Shown: positions 1 to 8,290 of the stretch, piece by piece | Position numbering within the stretch: position 1 is the first letter of the stretch | Layout of the letters: every line of letters begins with the position of its first letter | Origin: Firmicutes bacterium UBA2116 | Lineage (GTDB): Bacteria > Bacillota > Clostridia > Tissierellales > Sedimentibacteraceae | Direction of reading: 5' to 3' | DNA: 64,000 nt | Assembly (NCBI GenBank): GCA_002331025.1 | Contig: DCYG01000007.1 | Coordinates: 62,001 to 126,000 of the forward strand | Made by a program: the position numbers and the translations under genes | The notes under the pieces: generated by a model | Told to the model about the DNA's origin: nothing | The model's database searches: none | The model's input: the letters and a program-made list of their open reading frames with translations, nothing else

Positions 1-1047
1 GTAACAGATCACCATGCCATTATAGTTACGCCTAACATACGAAATGTTTATAATATCAAACTTCCGGAAAGAGAAGCTAATATTTTAAGACTGATAGTTG
101 CCCGGTTTATAGCAGTATTGGACAGAAAGCAGGAATACGATCAAACTGACATTGAGCTGAATATAGACAAAGAAAAATTTAAAGCTAGAGGAAAAAAGAT
201 AGTAATTCCCGGCTGGAAGGAAGTAGAGGATATAATGCTCGGCAAAGTTAAGGAAGATCCGGAGGATGGCGAGATAAACATAAATCTTACGGAAGGAGAT
301 AAAATAACGCCTAAGGAAATAAAGGTTTTAACAAAAAAAACATCTCCTCCTAAGCCATATACAGAGGCGACTTTGCTCACGGCTATGGAAACAGCAGGAA
401 AACAGATTGAGGATGAAAAACTAAGAGAGGAAATGAAATCAATCGGTTTAGGTACTCCTGCAACGAGAGCCGGAATCATAGAAAAGCTCATATCTGTCGG
501 GTACATTAAGAGAAATAAGAAAAATTTAATTCCAACGCAAAATGGTATACAGCTTATAGAAATTGTTCATGACAAGCTTAAAAAACCTGATTTAACAGGT
601 GAATGGGAAAGTGAATTAGGTAAAATAGCCAAGAAGGAAAGTTCATCCAAGGACTTTATTGTGGATATAAAAAAATATGTGGCTGAAATTATAAACGAGG
701 GCAAAATAAGCTCAACAAAAAATGTAAGCTTTGAACAAACAGGAAAGAAAAGTAAAAGAGAGATTATTGGCACATGTCCAAGATGCGGCAGAGAAATTTT
801 TGAAAGCAAAAAAAGTTTTTTTTGTGCAGGATATAGAAATTTTCCTTCTTGCAGGTTCTCCTTGTGGAAGGAAGATAAATCATTATCAGAAAGAGGAGTT
901 ACATTAACGAAGGAAATTGCTGCTTCGCTTTTGAAAAACAAGCAAGCAGAAGTAACAATTAAAATAAATGAAAAAGAGCAAAATATTACGATAGGCATGA
1001 AAGATAACGGATACAAAATAGAATATGTATTTGCAGAAAAAGGTTGA
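1..1047 (+). CDS. topB: DNA topoisomerase III (type IA), C-terminal part, truncated by window start
   Basis: The reading frame is open from base 1, so only the last 348 codons are present. It begins with TDHHAI, the conserved type IA topoisomerase segment (usually SDHHAI followed by I-P-T; here V-T-P), then LPEREANILRLIVARF. The middle contains the GLGTPATRAGIIEKL motif typical of topoisomerases I/III. Near the C-terminus a four-cysteine zinc ribbon (CPRCGREIF ... CAGY ... CRF) is visible, as in many Firmicutes TopB proteins. The catalytic Tyr and the Toprim domain lie upstream of the window. The enzyme relaxes or decatenates DNA by single-strand passage. A terminator follows immediately. Confidence 0.93.
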   Translation, partial: VTDHHAIIVTPNIRNVYNIKLPEREANILRLIVARFIAVLDRKQEYDQTDIELNIDKEKFKARGKKIVIPGWKEVEDIMLGKVKEDPEDGEININLTEGDKITPKEIKVLTKKTSPPKPYTEATLLTAMETAGKQIEDEKLREEMKSIGLGTPATRAGIIEKLISVGYIKRNKKNLIPTQNGIQLIEIVHDKLKKPDLTGEWESELGKIAKKESSSKDFIVDIKKYVAEIINEGKISSTKNVSFEQTGKKSKREIIGTCPRCGREIFESKKSFFCAGYRNFPSCRFSLWKEDKSLSERGVTLTKEIAASLLKNKQAEVTIKINEKEQNITIGMKDNGYKIEYVFAEKG

Positions 1048-1081
1048 AAAATGCAGGGATAAACAATGTCCTTGCATTTTT
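1047..1081 (+). terminator. Rho-independent terminator after topB
   Basis: AAAAATGCAGGGA (1047-1059) pairs with TCCTTGCATTTTT (1069-1081) with one G-U pair and a 9-nt loop. The right arm ends in a T-run. It overlaps the last base of the topB stop codon. Confidence 0.8.
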
Positions 1082-1213
1082 AGCGGTCTGATTAGTATTT
1101 GTTAGAATACAGGAGTGATTGAGGGATAGAATAACTAAATAGTAGCTAATTAAGCTGAATTCGAAAGAAAATGAATAATTTTTCGCATTGTGAATAATTG
1201 CTTCAATAAGGGC

Positions 1214-1242
1214 TTGCCCGTCATTCAACGATTAGTTATAAT
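1214..1242 (+). promoter_or_regulatory. Predicted sigma-A promoter for the decarboxylase beta gene
   Basis: TTGCCC (1214-1219), 17-bp spacer, TATAAT (1237-1242), 47 bp upstream of the ATG. The rest of the 1082-1289 interval shows no convincing gene. Confidence 0.55.
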
Positions 1243-1289
1243 TATTTTATGTATTAGAATACTCAGGAATATACTACAAGGAGCGGAAA

Positions 1290-2426
1290 ATGGAATTTTT
1301 AGTTCAAGGTATTACACAAATTACATGGCAACAAATTTTAATGTGGATAATAGGTGGTATACTGATTTATTTAGCTATAGCTAAAGAGTTGGAACCGGCA
1401 CTTTTACTTCCTATGGGTTTTGGAGCGATATTGGTGAATATTCCAATGTCGGGAGTTTTAAATCAGATATTGCCGGGCATAGGGGAGGTTCATGGAATTA
1501 TTGATTGGTTATTTGAGGTTGGTATTGAATCATCAGAAATGATGCCGCTGTTACTTTTTATAGGAATCGGAGCGATGATTGACTTTGGTCCGCTTTTATC
1601 AAATCCAAGGTTGTTATTGTTTGGTGCTGCGGCACAATTCGGTATTTTTGCAACAATAACAGTTGCATCATTGTTAAAGTTTCCTATACATGATGCAGCA
1701 GCAATCGGTATAATAGGAGCTGCGGACGGACCGACATCCATATTGGTTTCTCAGGTGCTGAAAAGTAATTATATCGGACCCATAGCGGTAGCAGCGTATT
1801 CATACATGGCTCTTGTACCAATAATTCAGCCATTTGCTATAAAAATATGCACTACTGAAAAAGACAGAAGGATAAAAATGAAATATAATCCTAAAAGCGT
1901 ATCAAGGATGACAAGATTGTTATTCCCCATAGTAGTTACAATTATTGCAGGCTTAGTAGCGCCTGCATCAATAGCGCTTGTTGGATTTTTGATGTTTGGT
2001 AATTTAATAAGGGAATGCGGAGTTTTAAGATCCCTGTCAGAAACAGCGCAAAAGGATTTAGTAAACTTAATCACATTACTCCTTGGAATTACTATTTCAG
2101 CAAGTATGAAAGCAGATGTATTTATATCGCTTAATACATTGCTGATTATGGGTCTGGGTTTGTTGGCATTTATTTTTGATACAATGGCAGGAGCATTGTT
2201 TGCCAAGTTCTTAAACCTGTTCCTGAAAGAAAAAATCAATCCTATGGTTGGGGCAGCAGGTATTTCTGCATTCCCGATGTCTTCAAGAGTAATTCAAAAA
2301 ATGGGACTTGAAGCAGACTCTCAAAATCACTTGTTGATGCATGCTGTCGGAGCCAATGTGTCAGGTCAGATTGCATCGGTTATAGCAGGTGGTGTAATAA
2401 TCGGTCTTGTTCCGGGACTAATGTAG
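1290..2426 (+). CDS. Na+-translocating decarboxylase beta subunit (OadB/GcdB/MmdB family)
   Basis: This 378-residue polytopic membrane protein matches the beta subunit of the oxaloacetate, glutaconyl-CoA and methylmalonyl-CoA decarboxylase Na+ pumps. Family hallmarks are the N-terminal LYLAIAKELEPALLLPMGFGAI-like segment, FIGIGAMIDFGPLL, and GAADGPTSI, which carries the conserved membrane Asp implicated in Na+ and H+ handling. The C-terminus has GAAGISAFPMSSRV and HAVGANVSGQ. In the family it couples decarboxylation of a carboxybiotin carrier to Na+ export. The RBS AAGGAG precedes the ATG. A tiny gamma-like gene follows, but no alpha or biotin-carrier gene is nearby, so the partner is encoded elsewhere. 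The substrate cannot be told from this subunit. Confidence 0.92.
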   Translation: MEFLVQGITQITWQQILMWIIGGILIYLAIAKELEPALLLPMGFGAILVNIPMSGVLNQILPGIGEVHGIIDWLFEVGIESSEMMPLLLFIGIGAMIDFGPLLSNPRLLLFGAAAQFGIFATITVASLLKFPIHDAAAIGIIGAADGPTSILVSQVLKSNYIGPIAVAAYSYMALVPIIQPFAIKICTTEKDRRIKMKYNPKSVSRMTRLLFPIVVTIIAGLVAPASIALVGFLMFGNLIRECGVLRSLSETAQKDLVNLITLLLGITISASMKADVFISLNTLLIMGLGLLAFIFDTMAGALFAKFLNLFLKEKINPMVGAAGISAFPMSSRVIQKMGLEADSQNHLLMHAVGANVSGQIASVIAGGVIIGLVPGLM

Positions 2427-2436
2427 GAGGTTAAAT

Positions 2437-2562
2437 ATGAATATAAATGTAATTAATTCCTTAAAGCTTATGGGTATGGGAATGTCCGCCATATTTTTAG
2501 TTATAATAGTAATATATTTATCTGTAAATATAATGTTAAGGTTGACAAGTGAAAAAAAGTAA
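2437..2562 (+). CDS. 41-residue OadG-like (gamma/delta) small membrane subunit
   Basis: A short frame starts with ATG 10 bp after the beta-subunit stop, preceded by TAGGAGG at good spacing. It encodes an N-terminal amphipathic start followed by one hydrophobic helix (about residues 12-34: MGMGMSAIFLVIIVIYLSV), then a short charged tail ending SEKK. The pattern SLKLMGMGMSAIFLVI resembles the membrane anchor of OadG-type subunits (GLxLMxxGMxxVFxxL), which assemble Na+-pump decarboxylases. It lacks the long Ala/Pro-rich or Zn-binding C-terminal tail of full gamma subunits. Assignment rests on position, size and the helix pattern. Confidence 0.7.
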   Translation: MNINVINSLKLMGMGMSAIFLVIIVIYLSVNIMLRLTSEKK

Positions 2563-2574
2563 AATAAGCTAATA

Positions 2575-2625
2575 AAGAGAATAATGATTTAATTTATTAT
2601 TTATCATTATTCTTTCGATTTTTTC
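2575..2625 (+). terminator. Terminator-like hairpin after oadB/oadG-like genes
   Basis: AGAGAATAATGAT (about 2576-2588) pairs with ATCATTATTCTTT (2603-2615) and is followed by CGATTTTTTC. It lies directly upstream of the secD RBS. Confidence 0.65.
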
Positions 2626-2638
2626 AAAGGAGAAAAAA

Positions 2639-3904
2639 ATGAGAATTAATAAACACATGTATATTCCTGTTATGCTTTTTATTATCTGCGTAGTATTTGT
2701 AGCCGTTTTTGGTATACACGCAGGTTCGCTTAATGTAAGAGGAATGAAGGATATAAGATTTGGAATTGATATAAGGGGCGGAGTGGAGGCCGTATTTGAG
2801 CCTGCTAATCTTGACAGACCGCCTACTGAAAGCGAGCTTGAATCCGCAAGAATAATAATGGAAACAAGAATGGATGCTCAGAATATTTTAGACAGAGAAA
2901 TAACGGTTGATAAAAACAGCGGTCATATAATAGTCAGATTTCCCTGGAAATCTGGAGAAACCGATTTTAACCCTCAAAAAGCAATAGCAGAGCTTGGCGA
3001 AACCGCTAAGCTTACATTCAGAGATCCTGAAGGAAATATTATGGTTGAAGGTAAAGAGGTTAAGGAAAGTCAGGTACAATTAGACAATAGGAACAATCAA
3101 CCTGTTGTTACTTTAACCTTTACGGATACAGGCGCTAAGCAATTTGCTGATGCCACGGAAAAGCTTATAAATCAACAGATGTCAATTTATATGGATGAAA
3201 CATTAATTTCTGCACCGTATGTTAACAACAAAATAACAGGAGGAAATGCTGTTATTGAGAATATTAGTAGCGTAGAGGAAGCAAAGGCGTTATCGGATAA
3301 AATTAATTCAGGTGCGCTTCCGTTTTCACTGCTATCAAAAAATCACAGTACCATAACCCCTACTATGGGTTCGGGTGCTTTGAACGTTATGGTTAAAGCC
3401 GGTATTATTGCTTTTGTATTTGTGTGTTTGTTTATGATTGCTTATTATAGGTTATTAGGTGTAATAGCATGCTTAGCGTTGCTTTTGCAGGTGTCTGTCC
3501 AGATGCTGGCTCTTTCCATACCTCAGGTAACACTTACACTTACAGGTATAGCAGGTATAATTTTGTCCATGGGTATGGGTGTTGATGCCAATGTCATAAT
3601 ATCAGAGAGAATAAAGGAAGAATTAAACGAAGGAAGATCACTGGGATATTCTATTGATACAGGATATAAAAGGGCATTTTCAGCAGTGTTTGACGGTAAT
3701 ATAACAACTATAGCAGCGGCAGTAATAATGATGATATTCGGAACAGGGGCAATGCTGTCATTTGGATATACGCTTATGGTTGGATGTATATTGAACTTCC
3801 TGTCAGGTGTTTCAATTTCTAAGATAATGACAAAATCACTTTGTATGAACGATGCATTTTCGAAAAAATCCCTTTATGGAATGAAAGTAAAGGAGGCAAA
3901 ATAA
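2639..3904 (+). CDS. secD: Protein translocase subunit SecD
   Basis: A 421-residue SecD. An N-terminal membrane segment (about residues 8-28) is followed by the diagnostic FGIDIRGGVEAVF motif, then the large periplasm-side domain with DETLISAPYVN. The C-terminal half contains the five-helix RND-type domain with LTGIAGIILSMGMGVDANVIISERIKEEL and TTIAAAVIMMIFGTG. SecD works with SecF to pull secreted proteins through SecYEG using the proton or sodium motive force. secF starts immediately after the secD stop, and its RBS (AAAGGAGG) lies within the end of secD, so the pair is translationally coupled. Confidence 0.97.
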   Translation: MRINKHMYIPVMLFIICVVFVAVFGIHAGSLNVRGMKDIRFGIDIRGGVEAVFEPANLDRPPTESELESARIIMETRMDAQNILDREITVDKNSGHIIVRFPWKSGETDFNPQKAIAELGETAKLTFRDPEGNIMVEGKEVKESQVQLDNRNNQPVVTLTFTDTGAKQFADATEKLINQQMSIYMDETLISAPYVNNKITGGNAVIENISSVEEAKALSDKINSGALPFSLLSKNHSTITPTMGSGALNVMVKAGIIAFVFVCLFMIAYYRLLGVIACLALLLQVSVQMLALSIPQVTLTLTGIAGIILSMGMGVDANVIISERIKEELNEGRSLGYSIDTGYKRAFSAVFDGNITTIAAAVIMMIFGTGAMLSFGYTLMVGCILNFLSGVSISKIMTKSLCMNDAFSKKSLYGMKVKEAK

Positions 3905-4819
3905 ATGATTAAATTTTATGAGAAAAGAAAAATATTCTTTACTATTTCATTGATAATTATATTGGCAGGGATAATTTCGATCTTTATAAACGGAGTTAAT
4001 CTATCAATACAATTTAAAGGGGGAGCAATACTGAAGTATTCCTTTGAAGGTGAAATGGATACAGTAAAGGCAGCAAATGTGTCCACCAAGGTATTAAACA
4101 GAAATACGGAGGTTCAGATAACTGAGGATCTTATAACTCAAAGTAAAAAGTTAGTGCTGAACCTTTCGGGAAATGCAGGTCTTGAAGCTGGTGAGCAGGA
4201 TGAATTAGAAAAAGCATTAAAAGCGGAATTTCCAGATTCCAATATTGCATTATCTGAATCAAATGTTGTTGAGCCGTTCATAGGCAAAAGATTTTTAACT
4301 AACGGAATGATAGCAATAGGACTTACTTCACTGTTTATCATACTATATGTAAGATTCAGGTTTCAGAAGCTATCAGGGCTATCAGCAGGAGTTATAGGAC
4401 TTATAGCTATGCTGCATGATGTATTGGTTGTGTTCTTTGTATTTACAATTTTCAAGATGCCTATTAATGATTCATTCATAGCTGTAACTTTGACTATTAT
4501 AGGATACTCAATAAACGATACCATAGTTATTTATGACCGTATAAGAGAAAATCAGCCTTATTACATTAAGAAATCATTTGAAGAGCTGGTGGATGTAAGT
4601 ATAAATCAATCATTATCAAGATCGGTAAAGACAAGTGTTACGACAGCTTTAAGCATTTTGATAATATACATCCTTGCTTACCTCTATAATATAGAATCAA
4701 TAAAGATATTTTCTATACCAATGTTTGTTGGTGTTGTAAGCGGTTGCTATTCGAGTGTTTGTTTAGCAGGACCTATGCTTGTAATGTGGCATAATAAGAA
4801 TTTAAGTTCAACGATATAG
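3905..4819 (+). CDS. secF: Protein translocase subunit SecF
   Basis: A 304-residue SecF. It has an N-terminal helix (about 13-32) and the SIQFKGGAILKYSF motif, the SecF counterpart of the SecD DIRGG segment. The C-terminal membrane domain includes VALTLTIIGYSINDTIVIYDRIRE, the family signature, and SRSVKTSVTTALSILI. There are six predicted membrane segments. It directly abuts secD (no intergenic base) and precedes a thioesterase gene by 12 bp. Length and motifs are normal for Firmicutes proteins with SecD and SecF encoded separately. Confidence 0.97.
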   Translation: MIKFYEKRKIFFTISLIIILAGIISIFINGVNLSIQFKGGAILKYSFEGEMDTVKAANVSTKVLNRNTEVQITEDLITQSKKLVLNLSGNAGLEAGEQDELEKALKAEFPDSNIALSESNVVEPFIGKRFLTNGMIAIGLTSLFIILYVRFRFQKLSGLSAGVIGLIAMLHDVLVVFFVFTIFKMPINDSFIAVTLTIIGYSINDTIVIYDRIRENQPYYIKKSFEELVDVSINQSLSRSVKTSVTTALSILIIYILAYLYNIESIKIFSIPMFVGVVSGCYSSVCLAGPMLVMWHNKNLSSTI

Positions 4820-4831
4820 AAAGAGGTATTT

Positions 4832-5257
4832 ATGAAGAAATATATTTGTTCAAGATTAGTTAAATCAGAAGAGTTAAATCATCACGGTACTTTATTTGCG
4901 GGAAGGACAGCAGAGTGGTTTGTAGAATCGGCATTCGTTGCGGCGGCATCAACTTTGGGAGATCCTAAACATGTAGTATGCTTGAACATACACGGTTTGT
5001 TGTTCAGAAGCCCTGTTGATAAAGGCGATATAGTCACATTTACAAGTAAGGTTGTTCATTTAGGAAAATCCAGTATTGTAGTGTATACAAAAATGATCAC
5101 AGAGTTGGCAAAGACAACGCCGGTCGATGGCTTCATTACCTTTATTTCAGTAGATTGCAAAGGAAATAAAGTTGTTCATGGTCTGTCTCTGGATGAAACA
5201 ACAGATGAAGAAGAATTAAAATTAAGAGAAATGGCGAAAAATCTGAATAAAAAATAA
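4832..5257 (+). CDS. Hotdog-fold acyl-CoA thioesterase (YciA/ACOT family)
   Basis: This 141-residue protein resembles cytosolic acyl-CoA hydrolases of the hotdog superfamily. The N-terminal motif NHHGTLFAGRTAEWFVESAFVAA corresponds to the helix-containing segment of YciA-type enzymes that carries the catalytic Asp/Asn and the GG/AG turn. A central beta-sheet region follows (HGLLFRSPVDKGDIVTFTSKVVHLGKSSIVVY). Family members hydrolyse acyl-CoA to free acid and CoA; the acyl preference is unpredictable here. It sits 12 bp after secF with RBS AAGAGG, probably as the last gene of that operon, and is followed by a terminator. Confidence 0.85.
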   Translation: MKKYICSRLVKSEELNHHGTLFAGRTAEWFVESAFVAAASTLGDPKHVVCLNIHGLLFRSPVDKGDIVTFTSKVVHLGKSSIVVYTKMITELAKTTPVDGFITFISVDCKGNKVVHGLSLDETTDEEELKLREMAKNLNKK

Positions 5258-5274
5258 TATTATTATGAATATGA

Positions 5275-5310
5275 TGTCATTCTAAGACTAAATCTGAGAA
5301 TGACATTTTT
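5275..5310 (+). terminator. Rho-independent terminator after thioesterase gene
   Basis: TGTCATTCT (5275-5283) pairs perfectly with AGAATGACA (5297-5305), followed by TTTTT. A dispersed repeat begins directly after the T-run. Confidence 0.85.
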
Positions 5311-5361
5311 GCACTTACAGCATAAGAGACCGACACCAAGATGAAGGTTTGGGTCATCTGC
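5311..5361 (+). repeat. Dispersed ~50-bp intergenic repeat, copy A
   Basis: The copy begins GCACTTACAGCATAAGAGAC and ends TTGGGTCATCTGC. It aligns over its whole length with 57061-57110 on the minus strand, and over its first 27-28 bases with 60322-60349. The inner part can form a short hairpin (CCAA/TTGG). It is non-coding. Confidence 0.8.
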
Positions 5362-5392
5362 TTGCATATTGCTTGATATTTTTTGACACAAG

Positions 5393-5421
5393 TTGCCAAA
5401 AGTCGACCTATGTGATAAAAT
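5393..5421 (+). promoter_or_regulatory. Predicted promoter for recX operon
   Basis: TTGCCA (5393-5398), 17-bp spacer, TAAAAT (5416-5421), 26 bp upstream of the recX start codon. It lies downstream of repeat copy A. Confidence 0.5.
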
Positions 5422-5447
5422 AAATAATATCTGATTAAGAGGTATTT

Positions 5448-6074
5448 ATGAGAAAAATTACAAAGATAGAATACCAGAAAAAAAACAAAGACAGAGTAAA
5501 TGTATACATAGACGATAGTTTTGGCTTCGGCATTGATTTAAATATTTTAATTAAATATTCATTGACAAAGAATATGGAATTGAGTGATGAATTTATTGAG
5601 GACATATTAAAGTCAGAGGAAGAAATCAATGCTTATAATTTCGGTTTAGCCGTTTTATCGAGAAGTTTAAAAAGTGAAAAGCAGCTTAAAGAAAAAATGC
5701 TGGACAAGGGCTATGACCTTGAACTTATTGACAGGGCAATGGAGAAATTAAAGAACCGCGGATATATAAATGATGAATATTACTGTGACTGCTTGGTTAG
5801 TTCAAGGATTAAGGTTGCTAAATACGGTAAAAGAAGAATAGCACAAGAATTATATGATAAAGGGGTAGATAGAGAAATAACCGATGACAAGCTCAAAGAA
5901 ATTTCCGATGAAGAAGAGTTTGAAAGAGCATATGAATTAGGATTGAAGAAACTAAAATCAATTAAAGAAGAAGATACCCGAAAAAAAAGCGGTAAATTAT
6001 CGAATTATCTAATTTATAGAGGTTTTGACTACGACACAGTAAAAAAGGTTATTGAAAAAATTCTAAAATTATAG
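5448..6074 (+). CDS. recX: Regulatory protein RecX
   Basis: This 208-residue protein has the three-helix repeat organisation of RecX. It includes ALAVLSRS-like text (FGLAVLSRSLKSEKQLKEKMLDKGYD), then RGYINDEYYCDCLVSSRIKVAKYGKRRIAQELYDKGV, the central RecX signature, and a C-terminal repeat ending YRGFDYDTVKKVIEKIL. The N-terminal region (ITKIEYQKKNKDRVNVYIDDSFGFGI) is the Firmicutes-type extension. RecX binds RecA filaments and modulates recombinase activity. The start uses AGAGGTATTT ATG. The GGDEF gene follows 9 bp downstream, so both are likely cotranscribed. Confidence 0.92.
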   Translation: MRKITKIEYQKKNKDRVNVYIDDSFGFGIDLNILIKYSLTKNMELSDEFIEDILKSEEEINAYNFGLAVLSRSLKSEKQLKEKMLDKGYDLELIDRAMEKLKNRGYINDEYYCDCLVSSRIKVAKYGKRRIAQELYDKGVDREITDDKLKEISDEEEFERAYELGLKKLKSIKEEDTRKKSGKLSNYLIYRGFDYDTVKKVIEKILKL

Positions 6075-6083
6075 GGGGTTTGT

Positions 6084-6971
6084 ATGAAGGAATTCGCTGA
6101 ATATATATCAGATGGTATAGTACAGTGTAAAATAGTAAGAAAAGATTCAGGGAAAATAGACATTGTAGCAATCTATGCAAACAAACAGTCAGAAGCCATA
6201 ACAGGCAAGCCGGTTGAGGAAATATTAAATAAAGGAATGACAGAGGTTTACCCGGTGATTGTGGATTCCATATTTAACTGGCCCCAGATATTAAGTGAAG
6301 CTGCAATGACCAGCGACCACAAAATTATCGAGCAATATGTTACAGGTATCGAAAAGTATGTAAGGTTCAGTATATTTGGTTTTAAGGATGATACATTCTA
6401 TCTTGCAATGCAGGATTTAACCGAGCAAAAGCAAGCCAAGAAACTACAGCTTGAAAAAAACAGAGAAATCAAATTTTTGGAAAATGAATTAAAATCAAGG
6501 GCAAATGTTGATCCGCTGACTAAGCTTTATAATTTTCAATTTATTAATGAATGTATAAAAAGCAGTGTTGCAAATTATAAAGAAGAAGGAATAAACTTCT
6601 GTCTTATAACAATAGATATAGACGATTTTAAGAAAATAAATTTATTATTCGGCATGCAAAAAGCGGATATCATGCTTCAGGATGTTGCCAAAATATTAAG
6701 CTCAAATGCACGTAAAATAGATGTGGTCGGAAGGTATGGAAATGATAAGTTTACTATCATACTAAACAATGTAGACTTAGATATTGCTAAAATTATGATG
6801 GAAAGAATTAAGATGGAAATAGAAAATTACAGCTTAAATTATGAAAGCAAATTAAGCATATGCTGCTCCATAGTTGAATATGAAGGTGAAACCATAGAGC
6901 AATTTATTGAAAGATCAGAATCGCTCTTGAAAAAGGCACAATCTATAGGAAAAGGAACAATATTATCATAA
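6084..6971 (+). CDS. PAS-GGDEF protein with degenerate active site
   Basis: A 295-residue protein. Residues about 1-115 form a PAS-like sensor (DGIVQCKIV, YANKQSEAITGKPVEEILN, ending MQDLTEQ), followed by a short coiled-coil linker (about 117-140). A GGDEF domain then begins with DPLTKLYNFQF (143-153). The signature that should read GG(D/E)EF is GNDKF at residues 219-223, replacing the second Gly and the Glu. The metal site Asp in TIDIDDFKKIN (177-187) is kept. Diguanylate cyclase activity is therefore doubtful; such domains often act as GTP or c-di-GMP sensors. No transmembrane segment is visible. It follows recX by 9 bp with RBS AGGGGGTTTGT. Confidence 0.88.
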   Translation: MKEFAEYISDGIVQCKIVRKDSGKIDIVAIYANKQSEAITGKPVEEILNKGMTEVYPVIVDSIFNWPQILSEAAMTSDHKIIEQYVTGIEKYVRFSIFGFKDDTFYLAMQDLTEQKQAKKLQLEKNREIKFLENELKSRANVDPLTKLYNFQFINECIKSSVANYKEEGINFCLITIDIDDFKKINLLFGMQKADIMLQDVAKILSSNARKIDVVGRYGNDKFTIILNNVDLDIAKIMMERIKMEIENYSLNYESKLSICCSIVEYEGETIEQFIERSESLLKKAQSIGKGTILS

Positions 6972-6980
6972 CAGCCTTCA

Positions 6981-6999
6981 AGGGAACATTTAGTTCCCT
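6981..6999. terminator. Short hairpin between convergent genes
   Basis: AGGGAAC (6981-6987), loop ATTTA, GTTCCCT (6993-6999). The T-run is poor, so termination in either direction is tentative. Confidence 0.45.
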
Positions 7000-7029
7000 G
7001 TCAGTTTGTTATATGTCAGTAATATTTAT

Positions 7030-8283
7030 CTATTTGACTTGCATTTTTGATACTGATATTAAGAAAAAGGCAGAAATTAGCATAGTCAGCAGCGTGGTGA
7101 ACAGCATCGTCCAATGAACAGCAACCTTTTCAAGAATTACTCCGTAAAGTAATGCGCCCAACGGCATCCCGCCTTTGGTAATCATACCTACTATTGAAAA
7201 TATACGAGACATATATTCATTTGGTGTAGACATTTGAATATATGTTTGCACCGGAATGTGAATAAGCATCAGTACGGCACTTAAAAGACAAAGTGCTCCC
7301 GAAAGCAGTAAAAAATATGCTGTCGTATTATTACCAAAAAGGCTTATAAAGAATGGGAATATTAGTGTCGTCAATAAAGATAAAACTATTACCATTAATG
7401 TGCAGCCGGTGAAAAGCGATTTTTTTACCTGATGTCCTTTGCCAAATAACACTCCAACAAGGATGCTTCCCAATAACGCACCAGTAATAACAAACATTTG
7501 AAGATAACCATATTGTACATCGGAATAGCTCAAGCTGCTTCTGAAAAAAACTGGCAAAACAACATTAAATATAGGCTGTACTAAGGCATAAGCAATCAAA
7601 AAATATACGCACAGCTTTCCAATAATTTTGTTTTGTAATATAAATCTGATTCCATCCATCAAATCAGATAACATACCAAGGCTTTTTCCATCATTATTGC
7701 TTCTGATATGCTGATATGAAATAAACATCTCGCTGCATCCGGACAGAAAGAAGGAAATGCCATTGAGTAAGAATAGCACTGTGACCCCAAGGTTCACATA
7801 CAGCATGGAGCCGATTGCAGAGCCAAGTAAAACCGATATTGTCCTGAGTGCCGAAATTACGGAGTTAGCCTTTGTCAATTGTGAGTGCTCTACAATTTGC
7901 GGTACCATCCCTTTTGTAGCAGGATCAAAAATTCCGTTCAGAGTGGCAATTAATACTTGTGCAATCAGCAATATTGGCAGGCTGATTAATTTGTAATAAG
8001 CACAGGCAGACAGCATCAGGACAACACCTGCGCTGGCAAAATCTGTTGATACCATGATTGTCTTCCGGTTTAATCTATCCCCCAGCACACCGGCCATCGG
8101 ATAAACAAAAACAGTTGCCAGGGACAGAAAAGAGTACAAGCCGACAGTAGCAGCCGAACCTCCAATATCAATGATGTATAACGGCATGACAATCATCTGA
8201 ATGCTCGCGCCCATATCGGACACCCCGCGGCCTAATAAAAGCAATACGAGGTTTTTATTATTTTTTTTATTTAAGTTCTTCAT
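7030..8283 (-). CDS. MFS transporter, drug-efflux type
   Basis: This 417-residue protein has about 12 hydrophobic segments in two halves. It resembles the MefA/EntS-type MFS_3 exporters: GRGVSDMGASIQMIVMPLYIID in helix 1, GVLGDRLNRKTIM as the loop 2-3 MFS motif, and PVQTYIQMSTPNEYMSRIFSIVGM in the C-terminal half, which is typical of macrolide-type exporters. It is the third gene of the operon, starting 7 bp after the rifampicin-phosphotransferase-like gene, whose end supplies the RBS (TTAGGTAC). Context suggests export of a toxic compound or antibiotic. The substrate is not predictable. Confidence 0.88.
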   Translation of the reverse strand: MKNLNKKNNKNLVLLLLGRGVSDMGASIQMIVMPLYIIDIGGSAATVGLYSFLSLATVFVYPMAGVLGDRLNRKTIMVSTDFASAGVVLMLSACAYYKLISLPILLIAQVLIATLNGIFDPATKGMVPQIVEHSQLTKANSVISALRTISVLLGSAIGSMLYVNLGVTVLFLLNGISFFLSGCSEMFISYQHIRSNNDGKSLGMLSDLMDGIRFILQNKIIGKLCVYFLIAYALVQPIFNVVLPVFFRSSLSYSDVQYGYLQMFVITGALLGSILVGVLFGKGHQVKKSLFTGCTLMVIVLSLLTTLIFPFFISLFGNNTTAYFLLLSGALCLLSAVLMLIHIPVQTYIQMSTPNEYMSRIFSIVGMITKGGMPLGALLYGVILEKVAVHWTMLFTTLLTMLISAFFLISVSKMQVK

Positions 8284-8290
8284 AATGTAC

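Noticed and set aside
1190..1384. 64-codon plus-strand frame overlapping the start of the decarboxylase beta gene
   Set aside because: It has no RBS, runs into the beta gene in another frame and has no recognisable features; judged a shadow.
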